Assembly (NCBI GenBank): GCA_001717545.1
Contig: CP017039.1
Coordinates: forward strand, 2,170,001-2,234,000
Length of the DNA: 64,000 nt
Source: Anaerolineaceae bacterium oral taxon 439
GTDB taxonomy: Bacteria; Chloroflexota; Anaerolineae; Anaerolineales; Anaerolineaceae
Direction: 5' to 3'
Shown: one piece after another, positions 61,407 to 64,000 of the stretch
How positions within the stretch are numbered: the stretch's first letter is position 1
Layout: each line of letters starts with the position of its first letter
Notes under the pieces: model-generated
What the model was told of the DNA's origin: nothing
The model's input: the letters and a program-made list of their open reading frames with translations, nothing else
The model's database searches: none
Made by a program: the position numbers and the translations under genes

Positions 61407-61953
61407 CGCGGTTCCCTCCGGTCAGGTAAATATACGCCTCCTCTAATCGCGGCGGAACGGATTCAGCGCGCTCATCCGGCCGCTCGTCCGAAACAATCCG
61501 CAACGTATAGCGCCGGACCGTCAGCTCGATCGTTTCCTCCGGCGCGATGTGGTGGACGCTGACCGCCTGAAGCTCGTCGGCGGGACGCAGCCCGTCCAGC
61601 GTCTGCGTCGAGCGGATAACCTGATGCGGCTGGACCGCGCCGTCGATAAAGAAGGCCATCCCGACGTTCGTCTCGCCGATATCGCCTTCGATCTGAAACG
61701 TCAGCTCGATCGGCGTCCCGTCGTATACGAGCGGTTCTTTGCTCAAAGGGCCATCATAGCCGATCGGTTTTACGATATAGCCGCCTAAAGCTACGCTGCG
61801 GACCTCCCGGGCTTCGACGTCGGCGTCGGCAAACGGATCCGGCGGCAGCGACGAAGGCGCCGTCAATCGTCCCTCCGGAACGTTCGCCGCGCAGCCGACA
61901 AGCCCGACGATCAGCGCCAGCGCCCAGAGCATGATTACCATTTTTTTGATCAT
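61387..61953 (-). CDS. Small exported lipoprotein of unknown function
   Basis: This 188-residue protein has a lipoprotein signal (MIKKMVIMLWALALIVGLVG then Cys21) and a beta-rich mature part: PIELTFQIEGDIGETNVGMAFFIDG, VSVHHIAPEETIELTVRRYTLRIV. I start it at ATG 61953, with GGAGGGG just upstream; the frame is open eight codons further. It probably worked with the ABC-2 permease whose start it overlaps, but no family is recognised. Confidence 0.72.
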   Translation of the reverse strand: MIKKMVIMLWALALIVGLVGCAANVPEGRLTAPSSLPPDPFADADVEAREVRSVALGGYIVKPIGYDGPLSKEPLVYDGTPIELTFQIEGDIGETNVGMAFFIDGAVQPHQVIRSTQTLDGLRPADELQAVSVHHIAPEETIELTVRRYTLRIVSDERPDERAESVPPRLEEAYIYLTGGNRDDAPEG

Positions 61954-62087
61954 ATCCCCTCCGATCAACAATCGCATAAAAAGGATCTCTTTATCTTCTG
62001 CTATTAAGTTAAAATAATTGTAAGTTGTTTTTTTACGTTTTCCATTAAATCAATCTTAAGCAAGCGCGTCTGAGGATATGGAGAAGC

Positions 62088-62807
62088 ATGCCAAATAAAA
62101 ACATCATTCAGGTAAACCATCTATCCGTGAAATATCGGGACATCGTCGCCGTCGACGACGTATCCTTCGAGGTAAGGGAGAACGAAATCTTCGGCATGAT
62201 CGGGCCCAACGGCGCAGGAAAAACCTCGCTCGTCGAGGCGATCGAAGGTCTTCGAGACACCTCTTCGGGCGAAATCTCCATATTGGAGATGAACCCCAAA
62301 GCTGACAGAATAAAACTTTATAACCAGATTGGCGTTCAATTACAGCAGACGTCTTATCCGGATCAGGCAAAAGTTGAGGATATCTGCAAACTGTTTTCCT
62401 CCTTTTACGATAACCCGGCCCCGTACGACAGGCTATTATCCGATATGAGGCTGGACAGGCGAAGAAAGACTTATATCAATAAACTATCCGGCGGCGAAAA
62501 GCAGAAGCTGTCGATTTTATTATCCTTACTGGGTTCGCCCAAAATCGTTTTTTGGGACGAGCTGACGACCGGATTAGACCCGCTCGCGAGACATGAAGTC
62601 TGGGACATGATCCGGGAATACAAAAAAGACGGATTAACGATCGTTCTGATTACGCATTTCATGGACGAAATCGAAAACCTATGCGATCGGGTCGCTTTGA
62701 TGAAAGCCGGGAAAATGATTTACATTGGGACGCCCAAAGAAGTTATCGAAAACTTTCAGGCGAAAAATCTCGATGAAGTGTTTCTGAAAATATCTGTCTC
62801 TGAATAA
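62088..62807 (+). CDS. ABC-2-type exporter ATPase
   Basis: This 239-residue ATPase has GPNGAGKTSLVEAIEGLR (Walker A), KLSGGEKQKLSILLSLLG (signature), KIVFWDELTTGLDP (Walker B, with Leu in place of the usual Pro after Glu) and LITHFMDEIENLCDRVA. It pairs with the permease starting 18 bases later. Such pairs export antibiotics, lipids or peptides; the substrate is unknown. The 134-base gap before it is A/T-rich and divergent from the lipoprotein gene. Confidence 0.92.
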   Translation: MPNKNIIQVNHLSVKYRDIVAVDDVSFEVRENEIFGMIGPNGAGKTSLVEAIEGLRDTSSGEISILEMNPKADRIKLYNQIGVQLQQTSYPDQAKVEDICKLFSSFYDNPAPYDRLLSDMRLDRRRKTYINKLSGGEKQKLSILLSLLGSPKIVFWDELTTGLDPLARHEVWDMIREYKKDGLTIVLITHFMDEIENLCDRVALMKAGKMIYIGTPKEVIENFQAKNLDEVFLKISVSE

Positions 62808-62825
62808 AAAGCAGGAGGATCAGGA

Positions 62826-63578
62826 ATGAAGAATAAAGCAATAAAAGCGTGTCTCAGATTTGAATTTATGATGTTCTGCCGGAATTTCATTACCGCCTTT
62901 TTCCTCCTGATTTTTCCTGCAATGATGCTGATCATTTTCGGGAGTATTTACGGAAATAAACCAAACGCGCTGTACGGAGGTTTTGGCGCTATCGATATGT
63001 TCATTCCAGCTTATTCAGGCATCGTGATATCCGTAACGGGTTTGATGAATATTCCGCTGACGCTCTGCGAATACCGGGAAAAAGGTGTTTTTAAAAGATA
63101 CAGGGCCACGCCTTCGGATCCATCATCCGTCATTTTGGCGCAGCTCATAATAAATTCAGTAATGACCATGATCGGAATGGCTTTTCTGATCATCATCGGA
63201 AAACTTGTATATCAGGTTAAATTACCAGCCAACATCGTCCAGTGTCTGCTGCTTTTTTTGATATCCATATTCTGTATATTCGCCATAGGCTTTTTCATCG
63301 GCGGCCTTGCCCCAGGCATGAAAGCTGCAAATTCAATCGCGTATCTTATTTTTTTCCCCATGCTCTTTTTATCCGGAGCGACGATTCCTTACGAAATACT
63401 GCCTCCGGCCGCGCGCCAGGTTTCAAAGTTCTTTCCCTTGACCTATACCGTATCAGCGATGAAATCGGTCTGGAACGGCGGAACGATATCCGAAAATATC
63501 AATGCGCTTCTTCTATTACTCGTTTTCGGCGCAGTCTTCTGGACGCTGAGCCGGTACGCTTTTAAGTGGGAAACATAA
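62826..63578 (+). CDS. ABC-2-type exporter permease
   Basis: The 250-residue membrane subunit has six helices. MKNKAIKACLRFEFMMFCRN starts it, MNIPLTLCEYREKGVFKRYRATPSDP is the usual coupling-helix region, and FFPMLFLSGATIPYEILPPAARQVSKFFPLTYTV is the conserved ABC2_membrane end motif. AGGAGG precedes the ATG. Forms an exporter with the ATPase before it. Confidence 0.92.
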   Translation: MKNKAIKACLRFEFMMFCRNFITAFFLLIFPAMMLIIFGSIYGNKPNALYGGFGAIDMFIPAYSGIVISVTGLMNIPLTLCEYREKGVFKRYRATPSDPSSVILAQLIINSVMTMIGMAFLIIIGKLVYQVKLPANIVQCLLLFLISIFCIFAIGFFIGGLAPGMKAANSIAYLIFFPMLFLSGATIPYEILPPAARQVSKFFPLTYTVSAMKSVWNGGTISENINALLLLLVFGAVFWTLSRYAFKWET

Positions 63579-63702
63579 GAATAAAACCAGAAGCGTATCG
63601 TCCGCCCCCATATCTCCGCCGCCGACCGCCTCGGTGATCAGAGGGAATCAACGCTTCACAAAATTCAGATTTTCCGGAGTTTGTAGATTTGAGTTAACAA
63701 AC

Positions 63703-63731
63703 TTGATTCCCCCGTCCATTTGCGGTATAGT
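63703..63731 (+). promoter_or_regulatory. Sigma-70-type promoter
   Basis: TTGATT and TATAGT are separated by exactly 17 bases. The promoter lies 29 bases before the truncated ATPase start. Confidence 0.65.
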
Positions 63732-63759
63732 AGCGTATGAAGAGAAAGGAGACGGCGCG

Positions 63760-63897
63760 ATGCTGACCGCGAAATTAAAAAACCGCGACCTGTACCTGAA
63801 CCGCATGATCGCGTTTCAGGATACCGGGATGATTAAGGTCATGACCGGGATTCGCCGCTGCGGAAAGTCCAGCCTGATGAAAAGAACGTGTTGCTGA
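63760..63897 (+). pseudogene. N-terminal fragment of an AAA/DUF4143 ATPase
   Basis: ATG 63760 after AAAGGAGACGGCGCG encodes DLYLNRMIAFQDTGMIKVMT and the Walker A GIRRCGKSSLMK, the typical start of DUF4143 family ATPases. It stops after 45 residues, right behind the P-loop. The remaining ~350 residues are missing. The intact promoter and ribosome site suggest a recent truncation. Confidence 0.8.
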
Positions 63898-63900
63898 CGG

Positions 63901-63950
63901 GCTGCCTGAACCAGCTGGCTTCCATCAGATTTCCAGCCGGTTCAGGCAGC
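63901..63950. terminator. Hairpin after the truncated ATPase
   Basis: GCTGCCTGAACCAGCTGG pairs with CCAGCCGGTTCAGGCAGC (one mismatch) around a 14-base loop. No T-run follows. The last 50 bases of the window show no further feature. Confidence 0.6.
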
Positions 63951-64000
63951 GCCATCGCCTCCTGACAGTTACCTTACGTCCAAAGAGCGGACGCCCGCTC

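Overview
The window looks like chromosomal DNA from an anaerobic member of the Chloroflexota, most likely class Anaerolineae. This is inferred from gene content and style, not from a marker search: a lipoprotein with long Thr/Pro/Glu repeats, a Bmp-type purine ABC operon joined to adenine deaminase, housekeeping genes of mixed bacterial type, and a GC-rich backbone broken by clearly more A/T-rich inserts. No rRNA, tRNA or CRISPR array was recognised.

Layout. 1-2270: a partial FHA-domain membrane protein, then a complete insertion sequence (865-1926) with 30-bp terminal inverted repeats and directly abutting 25-bp direct repeats, plus older transposon relics. 2308-6043: a CBS/ACT protein and an exonuclease-helicase of the DinG type. 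6256-13463: a purine-salvage operon (binding protein, double ATPase, two permeases, adenine deaminase) behind a possible operator and a 10-codon leader. 13732-20086: a CaCA-type cation antiporter, then a three-gene minus-strand operon (P-loop AddB-like protein, UvrD-type helicase, Fe-S PD-(D/E)XK nuclease) joined by ATGA overlaps. 20283-23421: a leucine-rich-repeat lipoprotein with two repeat arrays, and an ElyC/YdcF-like protein. 23510-24933: rplT-rpmI-infC, with infC starting at AUU. 25085-29120: rsmG, recF, def, and a ferric-reductase-like flavoprotein with a 28-residue membrane peptide. 29351-37907: a nucleotidyltransferase, a CBS protein with a HEPN-like motif, a ClpC-type chaperone, a broken AAA ATPase, a PH-domain membrane protein and leuS. 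38021-40420: SRAP protein, hydrolase and deoC.

40891-48524 is an A/T-richer block that begins where a transporter gene is cut off. It encodes an RpiR regulator, a complete ribose-type ABC importer, a cupin phosphoglucose-isomerase-like enzyme, 3-hexulose-6-phosphate synthase, 6-phospho-3-hexuloisomerase and a ROK sugar kinase. Together they form a coherent sugar uptake and catabolism island whose substrate is not known, and it is the best candidate here for an undescribed pathway. 48713-55065 returns to backbone: iron alcohol dehydrogenase, flavodoxin, rhodanese lipoprotein, DUF368 lipid-carrier translocase, and a GH2 glycosidase with its MFS transporter.

55157-61406 is a rearranged zone. 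A 260-bp piece of the MFS gene is duplicated 2,428 bp away, fused in frame to another membrane segment and a lipoprotein. It abuts a 5'-truncated serine recombinase, a complete serine recombinase and a probable HEPN-type defence protein, and the insertion appears to have split an ABC-2-type permease. 61387-64000 holds a lipoprotein, an ABC-2 exporter pair and a truncated AAA ATPase behind a good promoter.
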